Origin: DSBG01 sp049975365
GTDB lineage: Bacteria; Desulfobacterota; Desulfomonilia; UBA1062
NCBI GenBank assembly: GCA_049975365.1
Contig: JBNGDS010000017.1
Span: 1 to 46,504 of the forward strand
Reading direction: 5' to 3'
DNA: 46,504 nt
The notes beneath the pieces were generated by a model. That model was not told the DNA's origin, made no database searches, and was given only the letters and a program-made list of their open reading frames with translations. Shown one piece after another: positions 31,976-41,278 of the stretch (positions are counted from its first letter, which is position 1; the number at the start of each line of letters is the position of its first letter). The position numbers were made by a program, and so were the translations under genes.

Positions 31976-32749
31976 CTACTCTTCGAGGGCCGATCTGCTG
32001 AGCGCCATCAGGCATGCCTGATCGATCTTCCTCATCGTGCGCAGCAGCAGTTGAATGTCACGGTTATTCTGATCCGCAAAGGCGATGCCCATGCCCGTGT
32101 CGGGAATTGATCTCGCTACTCTGCCATGAACGTCGATAACCTTGCCGATATCAACGGCATCGAGACTCAGGTGGATGAATTCTCCTACAGCGAGCGGCTT
32201 GGAGGTCTCGATGAACACCCCGCTGGTACTGATGTTTCTGACTGTCCCTTTCAACACCGTACCGTTCGCATCCTGGTATCGTGCTTCGATCCTCAGTGGT
32301 TTTCTCGACTTCCGCCTTTTTTCCTTCACGCCTGCCCCGCTTTTCCTATATTCATACGTCTCTTTCGTCATGTGCTCCTGTTTTCTTGAGAGCGAAGTGT
32401 CTTCATTGGGCAGCCCCTCGGCTTGATTTCCAGACGCTGAGGTAATCTTGACCAGCATCCTGATCAGCTCCTCCAACAAAAACCTGTTCGTGTTCGAAAA
32501 TTTTATTGCCATACCCCGACCGGGATCAGATCGAACAACATACCCCTGAACATCGATCACCTTGCCGAGGTCATGTGCATCAAGACTGAGGCTCAGAAAA
32601 AAGCCTTGAGGCAATGGGATGTCTGTCTTAATGTAGATCCCTCCCGGACTGATGTTCCCTACCCTGCCGCACCTGATCACACCGGATTCATCATGATAGC
32701 GGGCATCTATCTCGATATATTCTCTTTTCTCTCTTCTCTGTTCTTCCAT
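31976..32749 (-). CDS. Tandem PilZ protein
   Basis: 257 residues with two PilZ domains. Domain one (about 1-100) has the Arg motif RREKREYIEI and NISPGGIYI. Domain two (about 140-240) has RRKSRKPLRIEARY and NISTSGVFIE. The copies are strikingly alike: LSLDAHDLGKVIDVQGYV versus LSLDAVDIGKVIDVHGRV, pointing to internal duplication. A charged linker (KQEHMTKETYEYRKS) joins them. I start at the ATG at 32749 with CGGAG upstream. A bivalent cyclic-di-GMP sensor is likely; the target is unknown. Confidence 0.88.
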   Translation of the reverse strand: MEEQRREKREYIEIDARYHDESGVIRCGRVGNISPGGIYIKTDIPLPQGFFLSLSLDAHDLGKVIDVQGYVVRSDPGRGMAIKFSNTNRFLLEELIRMLVKITSASGNQAEGLPNEDTSLSRKQEHMTKETYEYRKSGAGVKEKRRKSRKPLRIEARYQDANGTVLKGTVRNISTSGVFIETSKPLAVGEFIHLSLDAVDIGKVIDVHGRVARSIPDTGMGIAFADQNNRDIQLLLRTMRKIDQACLMALSRSALEE

Positions 32750-33038
32750 AGTACTCCGCATTCATGTGTACTTTCGTCATATTTTCAAGATTCCATTAAT
32801 GAAATCCATGGTACGAATGCTTGGATGAACTGTGTCACGTCGCTCGGAAAGCCGCTGTATACAGGTGAAGAGTGTCCTCTGGTGTGTCCAGGTTCACGAA
32901 GGAGGAAATTGACCTTGATCTCCAGGAGAAATCTGTGAATACATAGTCGAGCGTGAGCACTGAGTGAATCACGGGTTTTCCCGGTGATCCATGTTCCCCC
33001 TCACGGGAGGTGACAGACATGCTGAATGGAGTGACACC

Positions 33039-34259
33039 ATGATCACAATCAATGAAAACTATCTGAAGCTTACGGCATCCTATCTCTTTTCTGAAATCGC
33101 GAAACGGGTGAAGGCCTTCCAGGAGGCCAACCCCGGTCGGGACATTATCCGGCTTGGGATTGGTGATGTTACCCGGGGATTGCCGCCCGCATGCATACAG
33201 GCCTTCCACAGTGCAGTTGATGAACAGGCTCAGGATGCCTTGTTTAGAGGCTACGGACCCGAACAGGGGTATTCGTTTCTCAGGGAAAAGATCGCACAGC
33301 ACGACTACTGGGATCGTGGTGCTGATATCTCACCCGAGGAAATTTTTATCAGCGACGGATCGAAGTGTGATACGGCGAACATCCAGGAGCTTTTCTCTCT
33401 GGACAGCACGGTTGCAATCCCTGATCCTGTATATCCGGTGTACCTGGACACGAATGTGATGTCGGGCAGGGCAGGTTTGTATCAGAACGGCCGATATGAG
33501 AACATTGTCTACCTTGACTGCACCGAGGAAACCGCCTATATCCCGGAACTTCCGAAAGACGGAGTGGACCTGATCTACCTGTGTTTTCCGAATAACCCAA
33601 CCGGTGCAACCATATCCTCTCGCCTTCTGAAAGACTGGGTTGTGTATGCACGTCAGAACAGGGCGATTATTCTCTACGACGCCGCGTATGAAGCTTTTGT
33701 TCGAGACCCTGACCTGCCACGGTCAATCTACGAGATCGAGGGTGCAACAGAGGTGGCAATCGAATTCAGGAGTTTCTCAAAAACAGCGGGGTTCACCGGG
33801 ACACGCTGTGCCTTCACCGTCGTCCCGAGAGACTGTATGGCCTATGACTCTTCAGGGAACAAACACGCAGTTCATGCCCTGTGGAACAGGCGACAGAGCA
33901 CAAAATTCAACGGCGTATCATATCCTGTCCAGCGGGCTGCCGAAGCGATCTACAGTGAAGAAGGCAGAGCACAGGTCAGGGAACTCATCTCGTACTACAT
34001 GGACAATGCCTCCCTCATCAGGAACGAACTCCGCTCTGCAGGACTCTCCTGCAGCGGGGGCGAAAATTCGCCGTATATCTGGGCCAAGACTCATACAGAT
34101 TCGTGGGAATTCTTTGACCACCTGCTGGAAAAGGCTGGCGTGGTCTGTACCCCGGGGTCAGGGTTCGGCAGGTGTGGACAGGGGTACATCCGAATCAGTG
34201 CCTTCAACTCACATGAAAACGTGAAAGAGGCTATGGAGAGGATAGCAACTGCGCTTTGA
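33039..34259 (+). CDS. dapL: LL-diaminopimelate aminotransferase
   Basis: 406 residues, PLP enzyme converting tetrahydrodipicolinate directly to LL-diaminopimelate, bypassing the succinylase or acetylase routes. The N-terminus INENYLKLTASYLFSEIAKR and IIRLGIGDVTRGLPP, and the PLP-lysine motif SFSKTAGFTGTRCAFTV, are diagnostic. The ATG at 33039 has GGAG 7 nt upstream. DapL is typical of Deltaproteobacteria, spirochaetes, chlamydiae and some other anaerobes. dapF, the next step, follows after 284 nt on the same strand. Confidence 0.96.
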   Translation: MITINENYLKLTASYLFSEIAKRVKAFQEANPGRDIIRLGIGDVTRGLPPACIQAFHSAVDEQAQDALFRGYGPEQGYSFLREKIAQHDYWDRGADISPEEIFISDGSKCDTANIQELFSLDSTVAIPDPVYPVYLDTNVMSGRAGLYQNGRYENIVYLDCTEETAYIPELPKDGVDLIYLCFPNNPTGATISSRLLKDWVVYARQNRAIILYDAAYEAFVRDPDLPRSIYEIEGATEVAIEFRSFSKTAGFTGTRCAFTVVPRDCMAYDSSGNKHAVHALWNRRQSTKFNGVSYPVQRAAEAIYSEEGRAQVRELISYYMDNASLIRNELRSAGLSCSGGENSPYIWAKTHTDSWEFFDHLLEKAGVVCTPGSGFGRCGQGYIRISAFNSHENVKEAMERIATAL

Positions 34260-34543
34260 TATCCATGGCATGCCTTGTGGCAGCCAGGGAATCCAACCCG
34301 TTCGGCAGCGATCAGGGTGTGTATCCTGCACGATAGTGTGATCACATGGATGTCTCGGCTCAACCACTCGAATTGATTCAAGATTTCAAACTGTTAGCAG
34401 ATTATTCGCACGTACGCCAATTCTCTTGACGATATGCAGAGACTCTGTTAAGTCAAGCGTACCCTCCTGGGGGCCCGCATGTATCCACGCGGGGAGTTCA
34501 TGAGCGGAAAGACTTCACGAATGCTGTGGGAGCATCAGATCGT

Positions 34544-35359
34544 ATGGTGAAAATCCCCTTCACAAAGATGTCCGGAACAGGCAATGATTTCATTGTGATT
34601 GACGACATCACGATCTCGCATGACATGGACTGGGGTGTCTTTGCATCGCAGTACTGTCCAAGGAGAATCTCGGTGGGTGCAGACGGGGTCCTGGTTCTTC
34701 AGAAGTCTGACTCATCAGATTTCATCTTCAGGATTTTCAATGCCGATGGTTCTGAGGCTGAGATGTGTGGAAACGGGGCACGGTGTGCGGCCTTGTTCGC
34801 CTTCGATCACGGACTCGCCGGCAGGACCATGAGCTTTTCAACCATGGCCGGTGTCGTGTCGGCAAAAGTTGACACACAGGGCGTTTCCATACAAATGACC
34901 GATGCCTCCATTCTTGAAAAAGATGTCGAGATCGATCTGGTCACCGGGAAAACTCGAGTTCACTTCATCAATACAGGCGTCCCCCACACCGTGTATTATA
35001 CGGACCATCTCCCCTCACTCCAGATCAATGAACTTGGCAGGAGCATCCGGCACCATCCCAGGTTCGCTCCTGCAGGGACAAATGTGGATTTTGTCCAGGT
35101 TGAGAATTCCCATCATATCCGGGTTCGAACCTACGAGCGTGGTGTTGAGGCTGAAACCCTTGCCTGCGGTACCGGGGCCGTCGCATCTGCTCTCATGAGC
35201 ACCCACTTGGGGAAGATCCCCGGGCCTCCGGTTCACATCACCATGCCCGGGGGAACACTCACCATTGATTTCAACATGAGAGAAGGAGTGTACCACAATG
35301 TCTGGCTTTCCGGTCCTGTTACAACGGTGTATACCGGAGAAATCCTCGTGAACCAATGA
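34544..35359 (+). CDS. dapF: Diaminopimelate epimerase
   Basis: 271 residues. Converts LL- to meso-diaminopimelate for lysine and peptidoglycan. The two catalytic cysteines are in EMCGNGARCAALFAF and ETLACGTGAVASAL, and the N-terminal FTKMSGTGNDFIVID is standard. I chose the ATG at 34544 over the GTG at 34526 because family members start with the KIPFTKM segment; GGGAG lies about 12 nt upstream, rather far. It lies downstream of dapL, and guaA follows after 90 nt. Confidence 0.96.
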   Translation: MVKIPFTKMSGTGNDFIVIDDITISHDMDWGVFASQYCPRRISVGADGVLVLQKSDSSDFIFRIFNADGSEAEMCGNGARCAALFAFDHGLAGRTMSFSTMAGVVSAKVDTQGVSIQMTDASILEKDVEIDLVTGKTRVHFINTGVPHTVYYTDHLPSLQINELGRSIRHHPRFAPAGTNVDFVQVENSHHIRVRTYERGVEAETLACGTGAVASALMSTHLGKIPGPPVHITMPGGTLTIDFNMREGVYHNVWLSGPVTTVYTGEILVNQ

Positions 35360-35449
35360 CGATGAGTCACGATCTCCTCTGCCTGATCCAGTGCACATGG
35401 GTGGGATTCCCGTTCACCTATCGGCGTTCATGTGCCGGAGAGTTGCCCG

Positions 35450-36988
35450 ATGCGTGAAATCGTTGCAGTGCTCGATTTCGGATCGCAATACGCCCAGCTC
35501 ATTACCCGACGTATCCGGGAGTGCGGGATATATTCGGAAATTCTCCCGCATGATATCAGCGCACAGGAACTTGCTTCACTGAATCCGAAAGCGGTTGTAC
35601 TCTCGGGTGGCCCTGCTTCGGTTTTGGACGGCACCCACCCCGGTATCGACAGAGACATCCTGTTTTCCGGCATGCCGGTACTGGGGATCTGTTACGGTCT
35701 CCAACTCATGAGCCTTGAACTGGGAGGATCAATCGAGAGAGGCCACAGCCGCGAATACGGTCCTGCCTTTATCCACATCAAGGGTGATACCCCGTTATTC
35801 TTCGGACTCGGAAGCCGGGCGGATGTCTGGATGAGCCATGGTGACCATGTGGGAGTCCCCCCGGAAGGATTCCAGATCCTTGCACATACAGCCTCGTGTC
35901 CGGTAGCGGCCATGGGTGACTCCGAGCGGAAGCTCTACGGCGTCCAGTTCCATCCCGAGGTGGTACATACTCCACGAGGGCTTGAAATTATCAAGAATTT
36001 TCTCTTTTCCATTGCAGGGTGTACCGGCGGATGGTCCATGGCTGGGTTCATTCAGGAAGCAATCCGTACTATTCGTTCCGAAGTAAAAGACTCCCGGGTC
36101 ATCTGCGGACTTTCGGGCGGTGTCGATTCTGCCGTTGTTGCGGCGCTGCTCAATGAGGCCATCGGGAAGAACATGACAGCCATCTTCGTGGACAATGGTC
36201 TCCTCAGGGCAGGCGAGGTCGACGAAATACGGGAGATATTCACCCGCGTGTACCCATTGAATCTCGACGTGGTCGATGCACAGGATGCATTTCTTGACGG
36301 CCTCAAAGGGATTACCGATCCCGAAGACAAGAGAAAGATCATCGGAAAGGTCTTCATCGATGTATTTTACAAAGAGGCCGCCAGGATAGGAGGGGCCGAG
36401 TACCTCGCCCAGGGAACGCTCTACCCGGACATCATCGAGAGCACGTCTGCGAAAGGAGGCCCATCTGCAACGATCAAGAGCCACCACAATGTCGGGGGCC
36501 TTCCCGAGGACCTCCAGTTTACCCTTATCGAGCCTCTCAAAGAACTGTTCAAAGACGAGGTGAGAGCACTGGGGAGGGAACTTGGGCTGCCCGGGAGCAT
36601 CGTAGATCGTCAGCCTTTTCCCGGTCCAGGTCTCGCAGTCCGTATCCTGGGAGAAGTGACGCGGGAGAACATAACCATCCTCCAAGAAGCGGACACCAGA
36701 GTCCAGGAAGAGCTTTCAGCCTACGAAGGATATCCGGATATCTGGCAGGCATTCGCTGTATTGCTCTCGGTCAAGAGTGTAGGGGTCATGGGCGATGAGA
36801 GAACCTATGCAAACGTAATCGCCATCAGGGCCGTATCAAGTCTCGACGGAATGACTGCAGACTGGGCCAAACTCCCCTATGACGTCCTTGGACGAATTTC
36901 CACCCGCATCATCAACGAAGTCGAGGGGGTGAACCGGGTTGTGTACGATATCAGCTCAAAGCCCCCCAGCACGATCGAATGGGAATAA
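35450..36988 (+). CDS. guaA: GMP synthase (glutamine-hydrolysing)
   Basis: 512 residues. Amidates XMP to GMP. The class I glutaminase domain has the nucleophile in VLGICYGLQLM and the His-Glu in QFHPEVVHTP; the ATP pyrophosphatase loop is GLSGGVDSAVVAALL, and the dimerisation domain includes SHHNVGGLPEDLQF and ends VYDISSKPPSTIEWE. The ATG at 35450 has GGAGAG 8 nt upstream; a GTG at 35432 is less likely. Confidence 0.97.
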   Translation: MREIVAVLDFGSQYAQLITRRIRECGIYSEILPHDISAQELASLNPKAVVLSGGPASVLDGTHPGIDRDILFSGMPVLGICYGLQLMSLELGGSIERGHSREYGPAFIHIKGDTPLFFGLGSRADVWMSHGDHVGVPPEGFQILAHTASCPVAAMGDSERKLYGVQFHPEVVHTPRGLEIIKNFLFSIAGCTGGWSMAGFIQEAIRTIRSEVKDSRVICGLSGGVDSAVVAALLNEAIGKNMTAIFVDNGLLRAGEVDEIREIFTRVYPLNLDVVDAQDAFLDGLKGITDPEDKRKIIGKVFIDVFYKEAARIGGAEYLAQGTLYPDIIESTSAKGGPSATIKSHHNVGGLPEDLQFTLIEPLKELFKDEVRALGRELGLPGSIVDRQPFPGPGLAVRILGEVTRENITILQEADTRVQEELSAYEGYPDIWQAFAVLLSVKSVGVMGDERTYANVIAIRAVSSLDGMTADWAKLPYDVLGRISTRIINEVEGVNRVVYDISSKPPSTIEWE

Positions 36989-36995
36989 TCTGTTT

Positions 36996-37025
36996 TTGCA
37001 CAGCACCACGCTCGTTTGGTATAGT
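36996..37025 (+). promoter_or_regulatory. Possible promoter of the PurF-like gene
   Basis: TTGCAC (36996-37001) and TATAGT (37020-37025) with an 18-nt spacer lie between guaA and the PurF-like gene, giving a leader of about 65 nt. Prediction by eye. Confidence 0.35.
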
Positions 37026-37098
37026 GGTGAGAAGACACGTTCATGCGAAAATATACACGAAGAAAGAACCATCGAGAACACAGTAAGGAGCCGAAGCC

Positions 37099-38502
37099 AT
37101 GGGAGGCATGTTTGGCATAACCTCAAACAGTGACTGTGTGAGGGATCTTTTCTATGGGACAGACTATCATTCCCACCTCGGAACAAAACGGGGGGGGCTG
37201 GCAGTGGTGAACTCGAGCGGGTTCACCCGGTCGATCCACAATATTGAAAATGCCTATTTCAGATCCAAATTCGAACCAGAACTGAATGAGTTCACAGGAA
37301 CATACGGGATTGGTGTGATCAGCGATACCGAAGCGCAGCCGCTGATCATCAACTCGCACCTGGGAACCTTCGGCATCGTTACCGTTGGAAAGATCAATAA
37401 CCTCAGGGACCTGACGAATAATGCCTTCTACCAGAAGAAATACTTCTCTGAAACCTCTGGTCAGGATATAAATCCCACCGAACTCGTGGCAATGCTCATC
37501 TGCGAGGAAGGATCCTTCGTTGACGGTATCCGACATGTCTTCGACTCCATCAAGGGTTCGTGCTCACTGCTTGTCCTGACCGAGGCGGGGCTCTATGCAG
37601 CCCGCGACAGGTACGGACGGACCCCTCTAGTTCTCGGATCGAAGCATGATGCATACGCCGTGTCCTCTGAATCGAGCGCGTTCCCAAACCTGGGGTTCGA
37701 GACAGAATACTTCCTTGGGCCGCAGGAGATCGTGTTCATGACCCCGGAGGGGTACGTAAAACTGAATGAGCCTGGAGAAAGGATGCAGATCTGTTCTTTC
37801 CTCTGGGTGTACTATGGGTACCCGCCATCCTGTTATGAGAACATCAATGTGGAAGAGGTCCGCTACCGCTGCGGACAGGCACTGGCTATCGACGACCCCG
37901 TCGAAGCTGATTTCGTGTCAGGCATCCCTGATTCAGGAATCGGGCACGCCATGGGGTATGCACATCAGAAGGGGATCCCCTACATGAGACCGTATGTAAA
38001 ATACACACCGACCTGGCCCAGAAGCTTCATGCCCCAGAGCCAGTCCATGAGAGACCTCGTTGCAAAGATGAAACTCATTCCAAACAAGAGCCTCATCAAG
38101 GGCAAGCGCATCGTGTTCTGTGACGATTCCATTGTGAGAGGGACCCAGCTAAAAGACAACGTCAGAATCCTCTATGACTACGGAGCCCGTGAAGTCCACA
38201 TGCGCATCGCTTGTCCTACGCTGATTTATCCCTGTGAATACCTGAATTTCTCAACCTCCCGATCTACCCTCGACCTCGCCGGAAGAATGGCCATCCACGA
38301 AATCGAGGGGGCCGATGATCGCTCCCTTGACGAGTATGCGAAGGCGGGCACACAGAAGAATCTGGAAATGGTGGAACACATCAGAAAACGACTCGGGCTC
38401 ACCTCTCTGAAGTTTCAGACCATTGACAACCTCGTTCGTGCCATAGGTCTTCCGAAAGACAAGCTCTGCACCCACTGCTGGGATGGGAGCAGCTACTGCT
38501 AG
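37099..38502 (+). CDS. Amidophosphoribosyltransferase-like protein without the N-terminal cysteine
   Basis: 467 residues related to PurF, which makes phosphoribosylamine from PRPP and glutamine. The PRPP loop is present (RIVFCDDSIVRGTQ), as are PDSGIGHAMGYAHQKGIPY and TPTWPRSFMPQ. In canonical PurF the first residue after processing is the glutaminase Cys (MCGI); this protein starts MGGMFGIT, so that nucleophile is Gly. I recall a group of anaerobe proteins annotated as amidophosphoribosyltransferase that begin MGG in the same way, so this is likely a subfamily trait. It might use free ammonia or serve a different transfer. AAGGAG lies 8 nt before the ATG, and guaA precedes it. Confidence 0.88.
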   Translation: MGGMFGITSNSDCVRDLFYGTDYHSHLGTKRGGLAVVNSSGFTRSIHNIENAYFRSKFEPELNEFTGTYGIGVISDTEAQPLIINSHLGTFGIVTVGKINNLRDLTNNAFYQKKYFSETSGQDINPTELVAMLICEEGSFVDGIRHVFDSIKGSCSLLVLTEAGLYAARDRYGRTPLVLGSKHDAYAVSSESSAFPNLGFETEYFLGPQEIVFMTPEGYVKLNEPGERMQICSFLWVYYGYPPSCYENINVEEVRYRCGQALAIDDPVEADFVSGIPDSGIGHAMGYAHQKGIPYMRPYVKYTPTWPRSFMPQSQSMRDLVAKMKLIPNKSLIKGKRIVFCDDSIVRGTQLKDNVRILYDYGAREVHMRIACPTLIYPCEYLNFSTSRSTLDLAGRMAIHEIEGADDRSLDEYAKAGTQKNLEMVEHIRKRLGLTSLKFQTIDNLVRAIGLPKDKLCTHCWDGSSYC

Positions 38503-38837
38503 GAGTACATCCCACCGGCACCATCCGTACAGCCGTCTCTCCTGGACGGTCAGGGAACCCGGAATCTCTCTCGTACGGCCGCTTCCTTCCAGGATATCCC
38601 CGGCCTTGTCTTCAGTGCTTTTCCACGGTCTGGCAGCTGTCCTGCATCGGTTACAATATTGTTCAGCTGCGTAGTTCTCTTCTGTGTTCCATGAGGGAAC
38701 AACCCGGTCAGCTTTTTCCAGGAACGATTCTGAAACTTGTCGTAATTATCGAATAAATAGAACTAGTTATTGCTTTTCTACATCTTCTGTGATTTACTGT
38801 TCACGGCTGTTTCTCTGGAAAAGGAGGAAGGAACCCT
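38503..38837. other. Intergenic region before the NagB-like gene
   Basis: 335 nt without a convincing gene. The last 120 nt are AT-rich and probably contain the promoter, but I cannot place -35 and -10 boxes with confidence. GGAGGAAGGA immediately before the ATG at 38838 is the ribosome binding site. I see no riboswitch or ribozyme pattern. Confidence 0.5.
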
Positions 38838-39866
38838 ATGGGATTTGAGGTACTAATTTGCAACAATTTTGATCATATGAGCGAAGTGGGGGCACAGGTG
38901 GTTGTGGAGGAGATCAGGACAAGACTCAAAAAAACTTCTCCGTTTGTTTTGGGCCTCGCCACAGGCAACTCCCCCACCGGCCTCTACAAGCACCTTGCCA
39001 AGGCTGCGAATGAGGAACAGTTCGACAGCTCTTCAATCGTCAGTTTCAACCTGGATGAATACATCGGCCTGCCCGGTGAAAACCCTCAGCAGCGGGCTCT
39101 CCACTGTGAGAGCTACAGTTTCTTCATGATCCAGGAGCTTTTCGGTCTGCTCCGGAAGAAGTTCAGGGAAACACATGTCCCCTGGGGAACCCTCATCGAC
39201 CAGGACCGTCTTATCAGTGAACTCAAAGACAATCCAGGGGATTGGCACGAACAGGGATCGGACAAGGGCAAGGCTATCGTCATCAAAGACCACGCTCGAT
39301 CAGACTATCTCTCGTGGGTCAAACGGGAGACCCTCGATGCGTACGTGGACAAGATCGAGAATGCGGGCGGTATAGACCTGCACATCATCGGTGTTGGGGG
39401 CAGGGGTCATGTAGCCTTCCACGAATCGGGAATTCCCTTTGAGAACAACAGGATGCTCCTGGTGAAACTCGATGAAAACACCATTGCAAATGCCGTTGCA
39501 GACGGTCACTTCTCCAGCAGGGACCAGAGCCCGTTGTATGCCCTGTCCATGGGGGCAGAGCAGGTCTACCGGGCAAAAACCGTGGTCCTTCTTGCTAACG
39601 GGACCCGCAAGGCCGGGCCTGTTGCTGAATCCCTGCTCGACAAACCGAATCCAGCGGTTCCTATCTCATACGGTCAGATCTATGCGCGCCACGGCGGAAA
39701 CATGATCTACATCATCGACAGAGAGGCCGCGGGTACTATCCTTTCCCGGGCTTCAGAACTCTCCTCCCGGGGAATTACACTGAGGGATATCAGCGATCAG
39801 ACTGCCAAGAGAAGAGTCGAAGAACTTGCGTTCAGGAGAGATCCCGATACCTGCCTCTTGGGTTGA
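38838..39866 (+). CDS. Glucosamine-6-phosphate deaminase-like protein (long form)
   Basis: 342 residues, against about 266 in E. coli NagB. The extra length lies mainly around residues 105-160. Family landmarks are LGLATGNSPTGLYKHLAK, IVSFNLDEYIGLP (general-base Asp), the active-site loop GVGGRGHVAFHESG and LLANGTRKA. In E. coli the loop reads GNDGHIAFNE with catalytic D141-H143-E148; here Arg189 replaces that Asp, while H191 and E196 are kept. NagB activity is therefore uncertain, and a related sugar-phosphate isomerase/deaminase reaction is possible. It is convergent with the GlmU-like gene and glmM, placing it among amino-sugar genes. Confidence 0.8.
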   Translation: MGFEVLICNNFDHMSEVGAQVVVEEIRTRLKKTSPFVLGLATGNSPTGLYKHLAKAANEEQFDSSSIVSFNLDEYIGLPGENPQQRALHCESYSFFMIQELFGLLRKKFRETHVPWGTLIDQDRLISELKDNPGDWHEQGSDKGKAIVIKDHARSDYLSWVKRETLDAYVDKIENAGGIDLHIIGVGGRGHVAFHESGIPFENNRMLLVKLDENTIANAVADGHFSSRDQSPLYALSMGAEQVYRAKTVVLLANGTRKAGPVAESLLDKPNPAVPISYGQIYARHGGNMIYIIDREAAGTILSRASELSSRGITLRDISDQTAKRRVEELAFRRDPDTCLLG

Positions 39867-39875
39867 ACACGGACC

Positions 39876-39906
39876 AGGGACCGGTTCTCCATTCGCTCTG
39901 GTCCCT
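39876..39906. terminator. Possible terminator hairpin between convergent genes
   Basis: AGGGACC (39876-39882) pairs with GGTCCCT (39900-39906) across a 17-nt loop, just after the NagB-like stop and before the end of the convergent GlmU-like gene. No T-run follows, so it may be Rho-assisted or incidental. Confidence 0.35.
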
Positions 39907-39936
39907 CTCCTTGCCTGCTCGTCCTTCTCCAGTTCA

Positions 39937-41187
39937 CTAGTAGTGACTCAATATCTTGAAGGCTCCTGCACACACGCCGTCTACAATGCCCTGCATCCAC
40001 TCCACGCCTCGCGTTCTGGTTTCAGGAGACAGTCCCTGTATTGCCGGGATGTATTCTGATGCGGCCCCGTGAATCTCCTTCGAAAGCATGGAAAGAAAGA
40101 CTTCTCTCATCTTGTCATTCCCTGCCTGGTCCTTCTGAGTCTCAAAAAATGCTTCGAGCTCTTCCTTTGTTCTGAACAGCTCTTCCTTCAGCGTGATAAG
40201 CTCCTCTCTGGCCTTGTCCTTCATGAGGGTCCTGTACTGATCTACTGATGTGGGCATCTTCTGTGCCAGGGCTTTGAGTCTGGAGATCCTCTCGTCGATG
40301 GCCATGTCGAGCTTTTCGAGAGCACCCGTGAACAGGGCCTGTTCAAAAAAATCAGGCCCGAAGAACATGGACCTGACATGATGATACCACGCTTTCAGGG
40401 CGATGACGTTGGCAATATAGATCAGGTTATTTCGTACCTTTCTGCGGATCTCCCAGTAAAGGCCCGAGTGGAAATCCTGAGAGGAGAGCGTGGGCTCCAG
40501 GCCCTGAATGATCTTCCCTCCTTCCGGCACATCGCCCCGGAACACGACACCTGCTGCGATTACAGTTCCGAACCCGATGAGAGCAGGGCCCACCAGCCCT
40601 CCCTGTCCTCCAAGAAAGATTGGCCGCTGATTCAGCATGACGCCGCGCGGCACGTCCCCGATCAGTGATGCAGTGGCTTTATCCTGATTCGGTGTGTAAT
40701 TGAAGTGAATATATGAACTCCCCACCTCGCTGTGGTTCTTCCTGCTCGTTCCACCTGCCATGAGGCAGTCGCAGAAGTTGATTAGGCTCCCGAGCGTCAC
40801 AAACGGCAGCAGGATTGTCTGTTTGAGCCCCACGGTATGTGCTCCGTTTGCTTCTTCCTCCAGGATGCATGCATCCCTCACGTGAGCCCCACTGGCCAAA
40901 TTGGATTTATGCAAGAATACAGACGTGGTGAAAAACCCTCCTTTGAGCTCTACATCGGGACCGATCTGGCAGTCCTTCACTGTCACCGGTGCTTCATGTC
41001 CGAGTTTCGCACCCTTCATGATGAGGGTTTTATTCCCCTCGATCCTGCATCCGGGATACATGACAACGCCTTCTGAAGAAATATTCTCAAGATTGACCTT
41101 CTCGTCGATCTCCACGCTCGCCGGATTCAGAATCCGAACACCACGGGAGATGAGGACATTCACACGTTCACTCATCGCCTGTTTCAT
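39937..41187 (-). CDS. GlmU-like left-handed beta-helix protein without nucleotidyltransferase domain
   Basis: 416 residues from the ATG at 41187 (AGGGGAG 7 nt upstream). Residues about 15-270 are hexapeptide repeats of the left-handed beta-helix type (VVMYPGCRIEGNKTLIMKGA, VTVKDCQIGPDVELKGGFF, VTLGSLINFCDCLMAG). The segment NHSEVGSSYIHFNYTPNQDK followed by ASLIGD recalls the acetyltransferase region of GlmU. A mainly helical C-terminal part (about 280-416) with coiled-coil character (DKAREELITLKEELFRTKEE) is unlike GlmU. The uridylyltransferase Rossmann domain is absent. It is 91 nt downstream of glmM on the same strand, so a role in hexosamine or UDP-GlcNAc metabolism is suggested. Confidence 0.8.
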   Translation of the reverse strand: MKQAMSERVNVLISRGVRILNPASVEIDEKVNLENISSEGVVMYPGCRIEGNKTLIMKGAKLGHEAPVTVKDCQIGPDVELKGGFFTTSVFLHKSNLASGAHVRDACILEEEANGAHTVGLKQTILLPFVTLGSLINFCDCLMAGGTSRKNHSEVGSSYIHFNYTPNQDKATASLIGDVPRGVMLNQRPIFLGGQGGLVGPALIGFGTVIAAGVVFRGDVPEGGKIIQGLEPTLSSQDFHSGLYWEIRRKVRNNLIYIANVIALKAWYHHVRSMFFGPDFFEQALFTGALEKLDMAIDERISRLKALAQKMPTSVDQYRTLMKDKAREELITLKEELFRTKEELEAFFETQKDQAGNDKMREVFLSMLSKEIHGAASEYIPAIQGLSPETRTRGVEWMQGIVDGVCAGAFKILSHY

Positions 41188-41278
41188 GTGGTTGCTCCCC
41201 TGTGTGCATTCCAGAACAGGTCCCGTCCCGTACAATCCTGCATGGGAATGTTCCCGGAATCACGGATCGGCATTCAGC

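Noticed and set aside
34434..34466. Possible TTGACG-led promoter and CTTGAC/GTCAAG repeat upstream of dapF
   Set aside because: The -10 candidate matches the consensus poorly and the repeat arms are 6 nt with a 21-nt gap; too weak to annotate.
37010..37034. Sequence resembling a tRNA D-arm (GTTTGGTATAGTGGTGAG)
   Set aside because: No matching acceptor stem, anticodon arm or TTC arm follows within the next 90 nt; the motif is better read as part of a promoter.
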